NCBI RefSeq assembly: GCF_000425385.1
Contig: NZ_KE384361.1
Span: 188,811 to 252,810, forward strand
DNA length: 64,000 nucleotides
Origin: Pseudoduganella violaceinigra DSM 15887
Lineage (GTDB): Bacteria > Pseudomonadota > Gammaproteobacteria > Burkholderiales > Burkholderiaceae_D
Direction: 5' to 3'
Numbering within the stretch: position 1 is the first letter of the stretch; every line of letters begins with the position of its first letter. The position numbers were made by a program, and so were the translations under genes. The notes under the pieces were generated by a model, which saw only the letters and a program-made list of their open reading frames with translations, searched no databases and had not been told where the DNA came from. Below, piece by piece: positions 43,395 to 52,534 of the stretch.

Positions 43395-43425
43395 TATATA
43401 GGTGTATTTTTGGATGAAACATCAA
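43395..43425 (-). promoter_or_regulatory. Possible sigma-70 promoter of the gluzincin gene
   Basis: On the minus strand, TTGATG (43425-43420) and TATATA (43400-43395) are separated by 19 bases, slightly longer than ideal. The region is the only AT-rich stretch before the protease start at 43370. Confidence 0.35.
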
Positions 43426-43439
43426 GCCCCGCCGGGCTT
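43424..43439. promoter_or_regulatory. Perfect hairpin upstream of the gluzincin gene
   Basis: AAGCCC-CGCC-GGGCTT forms a 6-bp perfect stem with a 4-base loop, overlapping the -35 region proposed for the protease. It has no T-run, so a terminator is unlikely; an operator is possible. Confidence 0.3.
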
Positions 43440-43562
43440 CGTACTCAACAGCGTGATGGACGAGTATAACTACTAAAAGATCGTTGATTTAAAGTGAATC
43501 TTGACGAAAAATGCAAAATTGCATAGTCAAGACCGTACGCGCAACGTTAGAAGGAGTCCTCA

Positions 43563-43928
43563 GTGAAATTGAACATTTTGTTATTTTTTTCGGGCTTGCT
43601 TTGCCTCGCCCCGGCACAGGCGATTCCGGATACGGAACCCGACGTAACGGCCCAGGTCGCCGAAGTTCTGGAGGGCGTGGCGGACGGCAAGGCCGCGTCG
43701 GAGCGCTTCACGGAACGGGGAGCAAGCTACCTGGCGGCACCGGGTCTGGCGGCCACGTTGAAGGGCTGCGCACGCCCCGTCGCGCTGGAACTGCTGTCGC
43801 GCAATGTGTATGGCGAAGACCGTTTGTACGTGTACCGTGCGAAATGCCAGCCGCAGGCCTTGCGCATCGCTATCGATTTCAACAAGGCTGCCCGCATCAA
43901 CCGGCTGGAACTGGCCCCCGAACACTAG
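43563..43928 (+). CDS. Small periplasmic protein of unknown function
   Basis: This 121-residue protein starts with GTG behind AAGGAG and has a clear signal peptide (LLCLAPAQA). The mature part resembles small DUF-type periplasmic domains: TERGASYLAAPGLAATLKGC, then LLSRNVYGEDRLYVYRAKC, with two Cys likely joined in a disulfide. It lies 67 bases before the alpha/beta hydrolase gene. I do not recognise a specific function. Confidence 0.8.
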   Translation: MKLNILLFFSGLLCLAPAQAIPDTEPDVTAQVAEVLEGVADGKAASERFTERGASYLAAPGLAATLKGCARPVALELLSRNVYGEDRLYVYRAKCQPQALRIAIDFNKAARINRLELAPEH

Positions 43929-43995
43929 ATGCACGCGGTGCTGGACTTGGCGTTGTGTGTGTGGTCAGATATGCACTAATTAGCCAGGAGACAGC

Positions 43996-45276
43996 ATGGA
44001 CGTCATTACGACAGCAGTGACGGCAGGTGCCGGCGAAGGCGGCGTCAGTGCCGCCTATCAAATGCTGAAGTCCCGCTTGTCGGCGCAGTCGTCGTCTGTC
44101 GCCGACGCCATTGCCGATGTGGAAGAAGATCCCGGCTCGCGTTCGCGCCAGTTTGCCCTGAGCGACGCCCTGGCATCGGCCGGCCTGGCCGGCGACCGCT
44201 ACCTGCGCGCCGCCGCGCGCAACCTGATCGATGAGGTCGAACGGCGCCGCAATGCGCGCACGCCGGCGACGGCCAGTCTGGATGGCGCGCCTAATCATGC
44301 TGTCATGAAAGTCTTCTTCGCCACCGACCGCGAACTGAGCGGCGACCGCCATCCGGCGCGGCTGTTCGGTGCCGCCCGCGGGCAATTGCGCTATGGCAGT
44401 TGCGAAGTGAGCATTCCGCGCGACCACCGCATGGGCGAACTGGAATCGCCTTCCCTGCTGCGGATGGAATTCCGCCAGGATCCGGAGCAGCATGTGGTGT
44501 TGCTTTCGGCCGATTTGGCCGAGCGCGAAAGCTATATGGCGGAACTGCGCCAGGCCATCGCCGCCAGCGGCAGCCGCGCCGCTCTGCTCTTCATCCACGG
44601 CTACCGCACCACCTTCGAGGATGCCGCAAGGCGCACCGGCCAGCTGGCTTACGATCTCGGTTTTCGAGGCGCCCCGATTTTTTACAGCTGGCCCTCGCAA
44701 GGCAAGCTTTCAGGCTATATCTTGGATGAAGCCAATGTGGAGTGGACCCAGGCCGACTTGTCCGCCTTCCTGGCCGACTTCCTGCTGCAGTGCGAAGCCG
44801 AGCAGGTTTACCTGCTGGCGCACAGCATGGGAAGCCGTGCCATGGCCAAGGCAACGGCCAGCGTCATCGCCGCCCGGCCCGAGCTGGCCAGCCGGATCCG
44901 CGAAGTGATCCTGGCGGCGCCGGATATCGATGCCGACGTCTTCCGCCAGCAATTGCTGCCGGCCCTGGCGCCCGTGCCTAGTCCGTTGACCCTGTATGCA
45001 TCCTCGGAAGACCTCGCCCTGCACGCCTCGAAGGCCGTCCATGGCTATGCGCGCGCCGGCGAAAGCGGTCCTGGCCTGGTGGTGGCGCAAGGTGTCGAAA
45101 CCATTGACGCCAGCGGCATGGATACGGGATTCATCCACCATGCCTATTTTGCCGAGCAGCGTTCGGCCCTGAGCGATCTGTATTACCTCATGCAAAAACA
45201 TACCCGGGCTGCCGAACGCTTCGGCTTGCAGGCGGTCGACGGGACGACGGGACGCTATTGGACGTTCCGCGCATAA
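43996..45276 (+). CDS. Alpha/beta hydrolase (DUF900 type)
   Basis: This 426-residue protein has an N-terminal helical segment (about 1-95) and a DUF900-like alpha/beta hydrolase domain. That domain shows VFFATDRELSGD, ALLFIHGYRTTFEDAARR, the nucleophile elbow AHSMGSRA, APDIDADVF with the likely acid and a late His (GFIHHAYF). There is no signal peptide. Such proteins are predicted esterases or lipases with no known substrate. AGGAG precedes the start. The HPt gene follows by 14 bases. Confidence 0.87.
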   Translation: MDVITTAVTAGAGEGGVSAAYQMLKSRLSAQSSSVADAIADVEEDPGSRSRQFALSDALASAGLAGDRYLRAAARNLIDEVERRRNARTPATASLDGAPNHAVMKVFFATDRELSGDRHPARLFGAARGQLRYGSCEVSIPRDHRMGELESPSLLRMEFRQDPEQHVVLLSADLAERESYMAELRQAIAASGSRAALLFIHGYRTTFEDAARRTGQLAYDLGFRGAPIFYSWPSQGKLSGYILDEANVEWTQADLSAFLADFLLQCEAEQVYLLAHSMGSRAMAKATASVIAARPELASRIREVILAAPDIDADVFRQQLLPALAPVPSPLTLYASSEDLALHASKAVHGYARAGESGPGLVVAQGVETIDASGMDTGFIHHAYFAEQRSALSDLYYLMQKHTRAAERFGLQAVDGTTGRYWTFRA

Positions 45277-45290
45277 AGGAGACCCGCTTT

Positions 45291-45686
45291 ATGAGTTACG
45301 CAAGCGCGCCCGACGAGGCGATTTTCTGTGTCGACAAATTGCTTGACTATATGGGGCATGACGCCAAGGCCATGAAGACGGTCGTAAAGATCGTCCGCGA
45401 TGGCATCGGCCCGGGGGTCGAACCGCTGAACATGGCGGGGGAAGCGATCCGGGACGCGAAATTCATGGAGGCGCGCCGCATCCTGCATACTCTGCGCGGC
45501 TCGATCGGCAACCTGGGGGCGAAACGCTTCGTCGCCGCCTCCCTGGCGCTCGAACTGGCGCTGCAGGAGGGCCGTATTGTTGAGATTCCACGCTTGTTTA
45601 CGGCAGTGGAAGGAGAGCTGAAACTGGTCCACGACCATGCCGGAGCATGGCTCGACCAGCATAGCGGGCGCGCCGTGGCCCGCTAA
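45291..45686 (+). CDS. Lone HPt phosphotransfer protein
   Basis: This 131-residue helical protein carries an HPt-type motif, ARRILHTLRGSIGNLGA, in which the His would be phosphorylated; the residue two after is Leu and the usual Lys is Arg. The preceding and following helices match an HPt bundle. The start at 45291 follows AAAGGAG. It could receive phosphate from the hybrid kinase 4 kb away, which lacks its own HPt. Confidence 0.72.
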   Translation: MSYASAPDEAIFCVDKLLDYMGHDAKAMKTVVKIVRDGIGPGVEPLNMAGEAIRDAKFMEARRILHTLRGSIGNLGAKRFVAASLALELALQEGRIVEIPRLFTAVEGELKLVHDHAGAWLDQHSGRAVAR

Positions 45687-45832
45687 CGAATGGTTACATC
45701 TGTTACCCCACCAGTTGATGCGGCGCAACATCGCCATGGTATCATGCAACACTCGTACGTTTGGCAGGAAAACAAGGCGACTCGCGCGCCGGGCTTGACC
45801 AGCGTTTCATAGAATGATGCAGGTGCTCGATA

Positions 45833-45860
45833 TTGACGTCGGGCAACAAATTGGTACAAT
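45833..45860 (+). promoter_or_regulatory. Sigma-70 promoter
   Basis: TTGACG (45833-45838), 16 bases, then TACAAT (45855-45860) closely match the -35 and -10 consensus. It lies about 28 bases before the ATG at 45889, supporting that start over the upstream one at 45814, which would be untranscribed from this promoter. Confidence 0.7.
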
Positions 45861-45888
45861 ACTACCCTTTCGGGAATCACTGGGGCAT

Positions 45889-46299
45889 ATGGATATTTTC
45901 AACAAGGCGGGTGTAATTGTGACGTCTACCCTCGTCATGGTCGGTATGCTGATCGCCTGCCAAGTCAAGGAAGAGGTCCAGCCGCCTGCCCCCGTCGTTG
46001 AAGCCGTCGCCCGCAAGCTTGCCGAACACGGCGGCGCCGCAGCGGAACGCCGCCTGCGCGAATGGGAAGAGCAAGGCTCCCCGGTCGCCGCCCGCGAACT
46101 GGGGCTGCTCTACATTCTGGATGCTGCAAAGCACAACGAAGCGGTGCGCCTGCTGGAAAAAGCGGCGCTCGCCGGCGATACCGTGTCGGCCAACTACCTG
46201 GCCAACCACGCGCGCTCCGGCACCACCGTTAGCCGGGGCGACAGCGAGCGCGACATGCCCATGTATGTGCAACTGGCAAGCCAGCGTCAAACCAAGTAA
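45889..46299 (+). CDS. Sel1-like repeat lipoprotein
   Basis: This 136-residue protein has an N-terminal hydrophobic segment with a lipobox (GMLIAC), so it is probably a lipoprotein. Two Sel1/TPR-like helical hairpins follow (GSPVAARELGLLYILDAAKH; NEAVRLLEKAALAGDTVSA). The start at 45889 is set by the promoter just upstream. It precedes prsT by 94 bases, but whether it belongs to the exosortase system is unclear. Confidence 0.75.
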   Translation: MDIFNKAGVIVTSTLVMVGMLIACQVKEEVQPPAPVVEAVARKLAEHGGAAAERRLREWEEQGSPVAARELGLLYILDAAKHNEAVRLLEKAALAGDTVSANYLANHARSGTTVSRGDSERDMPMYVQLASQRQTK

Positions 46300-46393
46300 T
46301 CCTCCTCCCGATCGCAGCTTTATTGAGCGCGATCAACAAGTACTTCCCTCGAGCTCCCTACGCTGGTAACTCCACCAGCCCAGGGAGTTTGCC

Positions 46394-49138
46394 ATGTCTC
46401 GAATTATTACGGTCGCGGCCGGATTAACGCTGGCCGCCCTGCTCGCTTGTCAGCGCATGAAGCCCGTCGACGATGTGCTGAAGGATGCACGCGAGGCCCA
46501 CGCGCGCGGCGAGGACCGGGCGGCGGTGATCCACCTGAAAATCCTTCTGCAGCACGATCCTGGGCACGCGTCCGCGCGCCGTTTGCTGGGAGAACTGCAC
46601 CTTGCGCAAGGCGACGCGGTAACGGCGGAAAAGGAATTGCGGCGCGCCTTGGCCCTTGGCCAATCGAGACAGGAAATCCTCCCCCTCCTGGTAAGAGCCC
46701 TGCTCGCCCAGGCCGCTTACCAGGGCGTACTGGACGAACTGCGCGGCGAAGCCCGCACGCCCGTCGTGCTGGCCTGGCGCGGCGACGCGCAACTGGGCCT
46801 GGGCAAGGCGGAAGAAGCGTCCCAGCTGTACGGACTGGCCCTGCAAGGCGACAGCAGACTGGTCGCAGCACACCTGGGCCGGGCTCGCCTGGCTTTGCTG
46901 CAGAACGACCCTGCCGCCAGCGCCCTGGCGGTCGAGCGAGCCATCGCCGCCGAACCGCGCAATCCGGAGGCATTGCGCGCCAAAGGCGACCTGCTGCGCA
47001 GCCGCGGCGAGCTGGCGGAAGCGCTGGCAAGCTACCGCGCCATCTTGCAGGTGGACAAGAATAACGTACAGGCTTACGCCGATATGGCGGCCACTTATTT
47101 GCAGGACGGTAAGCCGGCATTGGCGCGCCAGCAGCTCGAGGCTGGGCGCAAAGTGCAGCCCGCCAGCCTGGTCCTTGCGTATGCCCAAGGTTTGCTGGAT
47201 TTCGCGGAAGGCCGGCACAAGGCGGCGCTGGAAAAGGCGCAAGCGGTGCTGCATGCCGCCCCCGACCATTTACCCAGCATGCTGCTGGCAGCGACGGCGG
47301 AAATTGCCACCGGCGCCACGGGCGAGGCCCGCGTCCACTTGCAGCGCTACCGAGAGAGCCGGCCCAATGAGCCGTATGCACTGCGCCTGCAGGCGATGTG
47401 CGACCTCAAGGAAGGCAAGGCACGCGCAGCGCTGGACCTGCTCGAGCCCTTGCTTGTCGGCGAGGTCCGGGACATCGAGTTATTGGCGCTCGCAGGCGAA
47501 GCCGCCATGCGGACCGGCAAACACGACCTGGCGGCACGCTGGTTCGGGCAGGCCAGCAAACTGGCGCCCGAATCGGTCGACCTGCTGGCATCCAATGGTT
47601 TGAGCCTGCTCAGCCAGGGCCAGGACGCTCGCGCGATCGAAGCGCTGGAACTGGCTGCCCGCCAGCAAGGCGCAGCCGCCTCGCGGGCGGGCGCCCTGCT
47701 GGTCATGGCGCAACTGCGCAGCCGGAATTTCAGCCGGGCCATGGAACAGGTCCATAAAATGGAAGCGCAAGGTGATAACCCGGCGGTGCAGAACCTGAAA
47801 GGCGGGGTGCTGCTGGCGAGCGGCGACCTGGCAGGTGCCCGCAACGCGTTCTCACGGGCGCTGGAACTCGACCCGGACCATTTGCCGGCACTCGATAATC
47901 TGGCCGAGCTGGACTTGATGGAAAAGAAGGCGCCGCAGGCGCGCCAGCGCTACCAGTCCGCCCTGGCGCGCAATCGTACGAGTGTGCCGCTGATGATGGC
48001 ACTGTCCAGGCTGGAAACGCGCCAAGGCAAATTGCCGGCAGCGATTGAATGGCTGGAACGCGCCATAGCACAGGCTCCCGATGCAGCGGCACCCGCGCAA
48101 AGCCTGGCCGCTCTGTATCTGGCGAGTGGGCAGGCGGGCAAGGCATTGCCGCTGGCGCAGCGTCTGCGGGCCCTGCAGCCGGACGATCCTGCCATCTTGG
48201 ACATGCTGGCCCAGTCCGCATCGGCGGCCGGGAAACCTGCGGAAGCGCTGGACAGCCTGCAGAAGTTGGCCATCCTGCGCCCGTCCATCGCCGACGTGCA
48301 GCTACGCATCGCCCGTACCCACCTGACATTAGGGAAAAATGCCGATGCGCTGGCGTCCGCGCGCCGGGCCATTGCGATCGACCCCGCGCGCGAGGATGCT
48401 TTGCTGCTGGCCAGCGCCCTGATGATCGATAGCGGCGCATACGGCGATGCCCACAAGCTGGCACAATCGGTCCAGCAAAGGACGCCCGCCGCTGCGATCG
48501 GCTTCAAGCTGGAGGGGGATGCACTGATGGAACAGGGCAAGGCGGGCGAGGCAGCGCAGCAATACGAGCGTGGCTTCAAGCTCCAGCCAAGTGGCCCGAT
48601 GCTGATCGCCTTGCATCGCGCCCTGCACGCCGCCGGCAAGTTGACCGCGGCCGAGCAGCAGATGCAGGCGTGGCTGGAACAGCATGCGGACGATCAGCCA
48701 ACCAGGCTGTATCACGCCAGCCATTTGCTGCAGCGCCTGGAGTTTTCTGCGGCCCGCCGCGAATACGACCTGATCTTGCAACGCGACCCGGATAATGTCG
48801 TGGCCCTGAATGACCTGGCATGGGCGCTCCTGCAAATGAACGATGGCGAGGCCGCGCGGCCGGCCGAGCGTGCTTACCGGCTGGCGCCCGGCAATCCGGC
48901 CGTGGCCGACACGCTGGCCTGGATACTGGCGGAAACGGGCAAGCCGGCGCGCGCCCTGCCGTTGTTCAAGAAAGCCCTGGATAGCGCCCCTTCCTCGCCC
49001 GAGATCCGCCTGCATTATGCCTATGCATTGTTCCGCAGCGGCGACAAGCGCGCCGCGCGTGGGCAATGCCAGCAGTTGCTGGCGATCCAGGATTTTCCGC
49101 GCCGCGCGGAAGTGGAGGGACTATTGGCCAAGCTGTAG
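46394..49138 (+). CDS. prsT: PEP-CTERM system TPR lipoprotein PrsT
   Basis: This 914-residue lipoprotein (lipobox LLAC at about 16-19) is almost entirely TPR repeats. It matches the PrsT family that accompanies exosortase/EPS loci: VDDVLKDAREAHARGEDRAA, HLKILLQHDPGHASARRLLGE, and repeated LAxxY-x-x-x-G-x-P-x-x-A units. It is thought to act in the periplasm or at the outer membrane in assembly of the EPS/PEP-CTERM system. It stands immediately before a PEP-CTERM protein gene. Confidence 0.9.
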   Translation: MSRIITVAAGLTLAALLACQRMKPVDDVLKDAREAHARGEDRAAVIHLKILLQHDPGHASARRLLGELHLAQGDAVTAEKELRRALALGQSRQEILPLLVRALLAQAAYQGVLDELRGEARTPVVLAWRGDAQLGLGKAEEASQLYGLALQGDSRLVAAHLGRARLALLQNDPAASALAVERAIAAEPRNPEALRAKGDLLRSRGELAEALASYRAILQVDKNNVQAYADMAATYLQDGKPALARQQLEAGRKVQPASLVLAYAQGLLDFAEGRHKAALEKAQAVLHAAPDHLPSMLLAATAEIATGATGEARVHLQRYRESRPNEPYALRLQAMCDLKEGKARAALDLLEPLLVGEVRDIELLALAGEAAMRTGKHDLAARWFGQASKLAPESVDLLASNGLSLLSQGQDARAIEALELAARQQGAAASRAGALLVMAQLRSRNFSRAMEQVHKMEAQGDNPAVQNLKGGVLLASGDLAGARNAFSRALELDPDHLPALDNLAELDLMEKKAPQARQRYQSALARNRTSVPLMMALSRLETRQGKLPAAIEWLERAIAQAPDAAAPAQSLAALYLASGQAGKALPLAQRLRALQPDDPAILDMLAQSASAAGKPAEALDSLQKLAILRPSIADVQLRIARTHLTLGKNADALASARRAIAIDPAREDALLLASALMIDSGAYGDAHKLAQSVQQRTPAAAIGFKLEGDALMEQGKAGEAAQQYERGFKLQPSGPMLIALHRALHAAGKLTAAEQQMQAWLEQHADDQPTRLYHASHLLQRLEFSAARREYDLILQRDPDNVVALNDLAWALLQMNDGEAARPAERAYRLAPGNPAVADTLAWILAETGKPARALPLFKKALDSAPSSPEIRLHYAYALFRSGDKRAARGQCQQLLAIQDFPRRAEVEGLLAKL

Positions 49139-49187
49139 CGTGTCGGAACGCTTTACGCCATGGCTGAGTGCCCTATGGCGAAAGCGC

Positions 49188-49203
49188 TGGCGCATTCCTT
49201 GCT
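49188..49203 (+). promoter_or_regulatory. Sigma-54-like -24/-12 element
   Basis: TGGCGCATTCCTTGCT has GG at 49189-49190, 10 bases, then GC at 49201-49202. It matches the RpoN consensus TGGCAC-N5-TTGC at most key positions. It is 34 bases before the start of the PEP-CTERM gene. Confidence 0.65.
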
Positions 49204-49235
49204 GCATGGAGCATATCCATCACAGGGAGCACACC

Positions 49236-50117
49236 ATGTCCATAAGCAAACTCTGCAAGGGCGCCGGGCTATCGGCCCTGGCCATCGCCGGTCCTGCCGC
49301 CGCCACTGCCCTCGCACCTTTCGTGCTGCACACGCCAGGCGCCGTTGAAATCAAATTCAGCGGCTACCTCGCGCGCAGCGGCGACAGCAGCGGCGGCCCC
49401 GGTACGCGCGAGGCCAGTTTCGGCGCCGGGTATATGACCAGCATCCATGAGCTCGGCAATCCTGCCAACCAGCTCTGGCATACCGGCCAGGACAACCAGA
49501 ACATTTCCTTCATGATGTACGGCGCCGCCGATAGCGCGGTCCTGCCAGTGCCCGGCTCGCCTGCCCACCAGGTGTACGGCGCCGGCTGCACGCATGCCGC
49601 CTTCGGCTGCGACGGCAAGATCCATCTCGACTTTTACCTCGACAAGCTGACCGGGGGCACCAATCCCGGTTTTGGCCTGGGCGGCATCAAGGCCTCGCAA
49701 CGGCAAGGCTTCAACCACCTGGGCGGCATCACCGACGGCACCTTGCTGATGCGCTGGGAGTTCGTGCCCGGCCTGGCGCCGTCCGCGCCCGGCGGCGCGC
49801 CGGCCACCTTGTTCCAGCAGTTGAGCGGGGTCACCTCGCCCTCCTCCGGATTCGGCAGCTACCTGGCGCGCTGCGCCGGCGGTCCCGCCTGCCGCTACTT
49901 CGCCAGCGGCATGCAGCAGTCCGGCGCCGATTTTTACGGCACGAGCACCATGACGTCCATCCTTGCCCTGTCTGCGATCGGCCAGAACGGCTGGAGCACG
50001 CGCCTGTCCGATCCGGTGGTCGCCCAAGTCGCGCTGCCGCTGCCGGCATCCTCCTCGCTGCTGGCGCTGGGCGCCGGCGCGATGGTGCTGGTGCGAAGGC
50101 GCCGTCAGCGGGTCTGA
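49236..50117 (+). CDS. PEP-CTERM-like surface protein
   Basis: This 293-residue secreted protein starts at 49236 behind AGGGAG. The signal peptide ends near AAATALA. The mature domain is beta-rich and Gly/Ser-rich with two Cys pairs (CTHAAFGC; CAGGPAC). The C-terminus is PEP-CTERM-like: LPLPASSSLLALGAGAMVLV followed by RRRRQRV, but the PEP itself reads LPA, so recognition by the exosortase is slightly less certain. Its function is unknown; a matrix or surface protein is likely. Its end overlaps the convergent oxidase gene by 13 bases. Confidence 0.82.
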   Translation: MSISKLCKGAGLSALAIAGPAAATALAPFVLHTPGAVEIKFSGYLARSGDSSGGPGTREASFGAGYMTSIHELGNPANQLWHTGQDNQNISFMMYGAADSAVLPVPGSPAHQVYGAGCTHAAFGCDGKIHLDFYLDKLTGGTNPGFGLGGIKASQRQGFNHLGGITDGTLLMRWEFVPGLAPSAPGGAPATLFQQLSGVTSPSSGFGSYLARCAGGPACRYFASGMQQSGADFYGTSTMTSILALSAIGQNGWSTRLSDPVVAQVALPLPASSSLLALGAGAMVLVRRRRQRV

Positions 50118-51715
50118 TAACGGCCCGGCGCCAGGATCTGCTGCGGATCGAGCGCGGCCTTGATGCGCGCCACGGTCGTCCAATAGCTGTCGTAGCCGTT
50201 GTCCAGCGCGGCCATGGACTGCGGCCCGACGCGATAGGGAATATAGCCTTCCGCCAGCAGGCGCTCGAAGGCCGCGTCGTAGCATTGCCTGGCGCGTGCG
50301 GTTTCCGACGCGTCTTCCCGGTCGAAACAGACCGTCAATATCCCGCCCAGGGTGCGTTCGTTGATCATGCTGAAGGTTTCGAACAAGTCGAAACCGTGGC
50401 GGGCAAAGACCGCTTCCGCCAGCGCGTGGACGCGCATCAGCTCACGCCCCCGCATGGGCAGGACGGGGGCAAGCCACATCATGCCGCAGCCGTCGCGCGC
50501 CGGGTTGGCGTCGCGCGGAAAGCCGGGCGGCAAGCCGCCGCGCCGGCGCCAGTAGGCGCCCGCCAGGAAGCGTCCGTCCGGCGTGCCGCGGTTCATGTTC
50601 AACAGGGAGCGCCCGAGCTCCACCTGGGCCGCCAGCCTGCCGCCCAGCCCGGCCAGGTGCAGCAGGCGCGCCGCTCCCGCACCGAGCGCCAGGGCGCGGT
50701 CGTCGATGAAACGCAGGCGCGCCTGTTTGCCGATGGCGCCGCGCAGCGCCCGCCGCGCATCGGCGACCTGGGCCGGCCTGCCGTACAGCGCAGCCGACAC
50801 GGTCCAGGCGCCGATCCCGGCCTTGGCGCACAGGCGCGTGCGCAGCGCCGCTGGTAACGGCGGGCCTTGCGGCACCTGTGCGGCCGGAAACACCATACCG
50901 CCCGACAACACCCTGAGGTCGTTGCCGATATGGACGATGCTGCGCAGCGTGCCGTCCAAGCGCAGCGGCCGCAAGGCGTCAACCACGGCGGCAATGCCGT
51001 CCTGGCTGGCCACGCTGGCGACCAGGTGGCTGACCGTCTGCGACTGCGGCATCAGCCACAGGCCGAGGCTGGTGACAATCCCGAAATTCGACTGCGTGAA
51101 CAAGCCGTCCAGCCAGGGGCCTACGCCATAGGGGTAGAGATAGCTGGCGCTGGCATGCGGAAAATGGCCGAACCCCGTTTCCAGCGTCTCGCCGCTGGCC
51201 AGTACGATGCGCATGCCGGCGATGTGCAGCATACGGTTGCCGTACGGCGTATGGCCGAAGCCGCGTTCGAGGATGTTGCCCAGCAGGCTAGTATCGGGAC
51301 CAGCCCCGGTGCAGTCCATCCAGAGCGGCAAATGTTGCTCGGCCAGGTAGGCCGCCAGCTGCGCCTGGGTGACCCCAGGTTCAATCACGGCATAAGCGAG
51401 GTCGGCATCGCTTGCCAGGATGCGGTTCATCCCGCCCAGGTCGACAATGACCTGGCCTTCGCCGCTGGGACAGGCATCGCCGTAGCCCCAGTTGCGCCCC
51501 GTACTCAAGGGATACAGAGGGATGTCAAATTCTCCGGCGCTGCGCACCACCGCCACCACTTCGCCGTGCGTCAGCGGGCGCAGCACCGCCAATGCCGCCA
51601 CGGGATTGGCAGAGGTGCTGGCCATATACGGTGCCAGGTCGGCAGCCGCGGTAAGTACGCGGGCGGGACCGAGCAGCAGGCGCCAGGCCTGCAAGGCCGA
51701 CTCGAGCGCGGCCAT
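50105..51715 (-). CDS. FAD-binding oxidase of the VAO/4-cresol dehydrogenase type
   Basis: This 536-residue flavoprotein matches the vanillyl-alcohol oxidase family. It has the FAD-binding PLYPLSTGRNWGYGDACPSG, VIVDLGGMNRIL, PDTSLLGNILERGFGHTPYG and the C-terminal PYRVGPQSMAALDNGYDSYW plus ALDPQQILAPGRY. The start at 51715 has GGGGAGG upstream. It follows the acyltransferase stop by one base, so the two are translationally coupled. Its substrate is unknown; an alkylphenol or a product of the acyltransferase are possible. Confidence 0.88.
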   Translation of the reverse strand: MAALESALQAWRLLLGPARVLTAAADLAPYMASTSANPVAALAVLRPLTHGEVVAVVRSAGEFDIPLYPLSTGRNWGYGDACPSGEGQVIVDLGGMNRILASDADLAYAVIEPGVTQAQLAAYLAEQHLPLWMDCTGAGPDTSLLGNILERGFGHTPYGNRMLHIAGMRIVLASGETLETGFGHFPHASASYLYPYGVGPWLDGLFTQSNFGIVTSLGLWLMPQSQTVSHLVASVASQDGIAAVVDALRPLRLDGTLRSIVHIGNDLRVLSGGMVFPAAQVPQGPPLPAALRTRLCAKAGIGAWTVSAALYGRPAQVADARRALRGAIGKQARLRFIDDRALALGAGAARLLHLAGLGGRLAAQVELGRSLLNMNRGTPDGRFLAGAYWRRRGGLPPGFPRDANPARDGCGMMWLAPVLPMRGRELMRVHALAEAVFARHGFDLFETFSMINERTLGGILTVCFDREDASETARARQCYDAAFERLLAEGYIPYRVGPQSMAALDNGYDSYWTTVARIKAALDPQQILAPGRYQTR

Positions 51716-51716
51716 G

Positions 51717-52430
51717 TCAATTCCTCCCCTCGCGCAGGCGCACCGTAATCCCGGCTTCGTCTGCCGGCGAGAAGAAGTAGGGATAGAAGGAGCGCTCGCT
51801 GGCATCGGTTTCCATGCGCCCGCCATGCAGCCTGATCTGTTCTGTCATATGCCCCAGGTCCAGCCGCAGCAAGACCGCCGGCGCACCAACGCGGCTGCAG
51901 TGCCGTTTCGGCGCGGCATCGCTGAAGCCCAGCATGCGCTTGTAGAACATGACGTGGCGCGGGTTGACTTCGATCACGTAGTCGGTACAGCCGTGCAGTC
52001 TGTGGGCGTACACATAGGAAATATGGATCAATGCGGCAAACACGCGCATATTGACGTTGCGGTCAATCGCCAGGCGGGCCGGCTCGCACAGCCGCCGTCC
52101 CTGCGCGCGCAAGCCGGACAGGATGTCGCCAAAGTTTTCATCGGCCGGCAAACCAATGGCCGGATCATCGAGACACAGCGACATCGTGCCGATGGTTTCA
52201 CCCTGGCTGTCGGCCGCCAGCGTAATGCGGTTCGGCTCATGCGGCGCCTTGGGGTCGACCTCGTAACCGCGCCAGCCATACATCTTCTGCAGCAGCACAC
52301 TGGCCGCCTCGCGCTGCCCGGCCGAGTTCGCCAGGCGGATATGGAATGCTTGCTGGTCGATTGCATGCAAGGGTTGCTGGCTGCTCGCGTTCTCATCGAT
52401 CAACAGGGAAACAATGGTGTCGTCGTCCAC
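51717..52430 (-). CDS. PEP-CTERM/exosortase-associated acyltransferase (FeeM-like)
   Basis: This 237-residue protein resembles the GNAT-type N-acyl amino acid synthases found beside exosortase systems. Features are AFHIRLANSAGQREAA near the N-terminus, KMYGWRGYEV, LAADSQGETIGTMSLCLDD and the active-core EPARLAIDRNV followed by DYVIEVNPRHVMFYKRMLG. The GTG start at 52430 has a strong AGGAGG upstream; the long upstream reading would run across a regulatory region and has no such site. FeeM-type enzymes transfer acyl chains to amino acids. Confidence 0.84.
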   Translation of the reverse strand: MDDDTIVSLLIDENASSQQPLHAIDQQAFHIRLANSAGQREAASVLLQKMYGWRGYEVDPKAPHEPNRITLAADSQGETIGTMSLCLDDPAIGLPADENFGDILSGLRAQGRRLCEPARLAIDRNVNMRVFAALIHISYVYAHRLHGCTDYVIEVNPRHVMFYKRMLGFSDAAPKRHCSRVGAPAVLLRLDLGHMTEQIRLHGGRMETDASERSFYPYFFSPADEAGITVRLREGRN

Positions 52431-52534
52431 GGTGCGTCCTCCTTGGGGAATAGCGCTTGGACTCACCGGACCGAACAAGGTTCCGCCCGCGTCGGATTTC
52501 TTTTCACGTCCAGGCACCGCCAGGGCAACAGCAC

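Noticed and set aside
46307..46332. GATCGC...GCGATC inverted repeat before prsT
   Set aside because: Six-base stem with a long loop and no T-run; too weak to call a terminator or operator.
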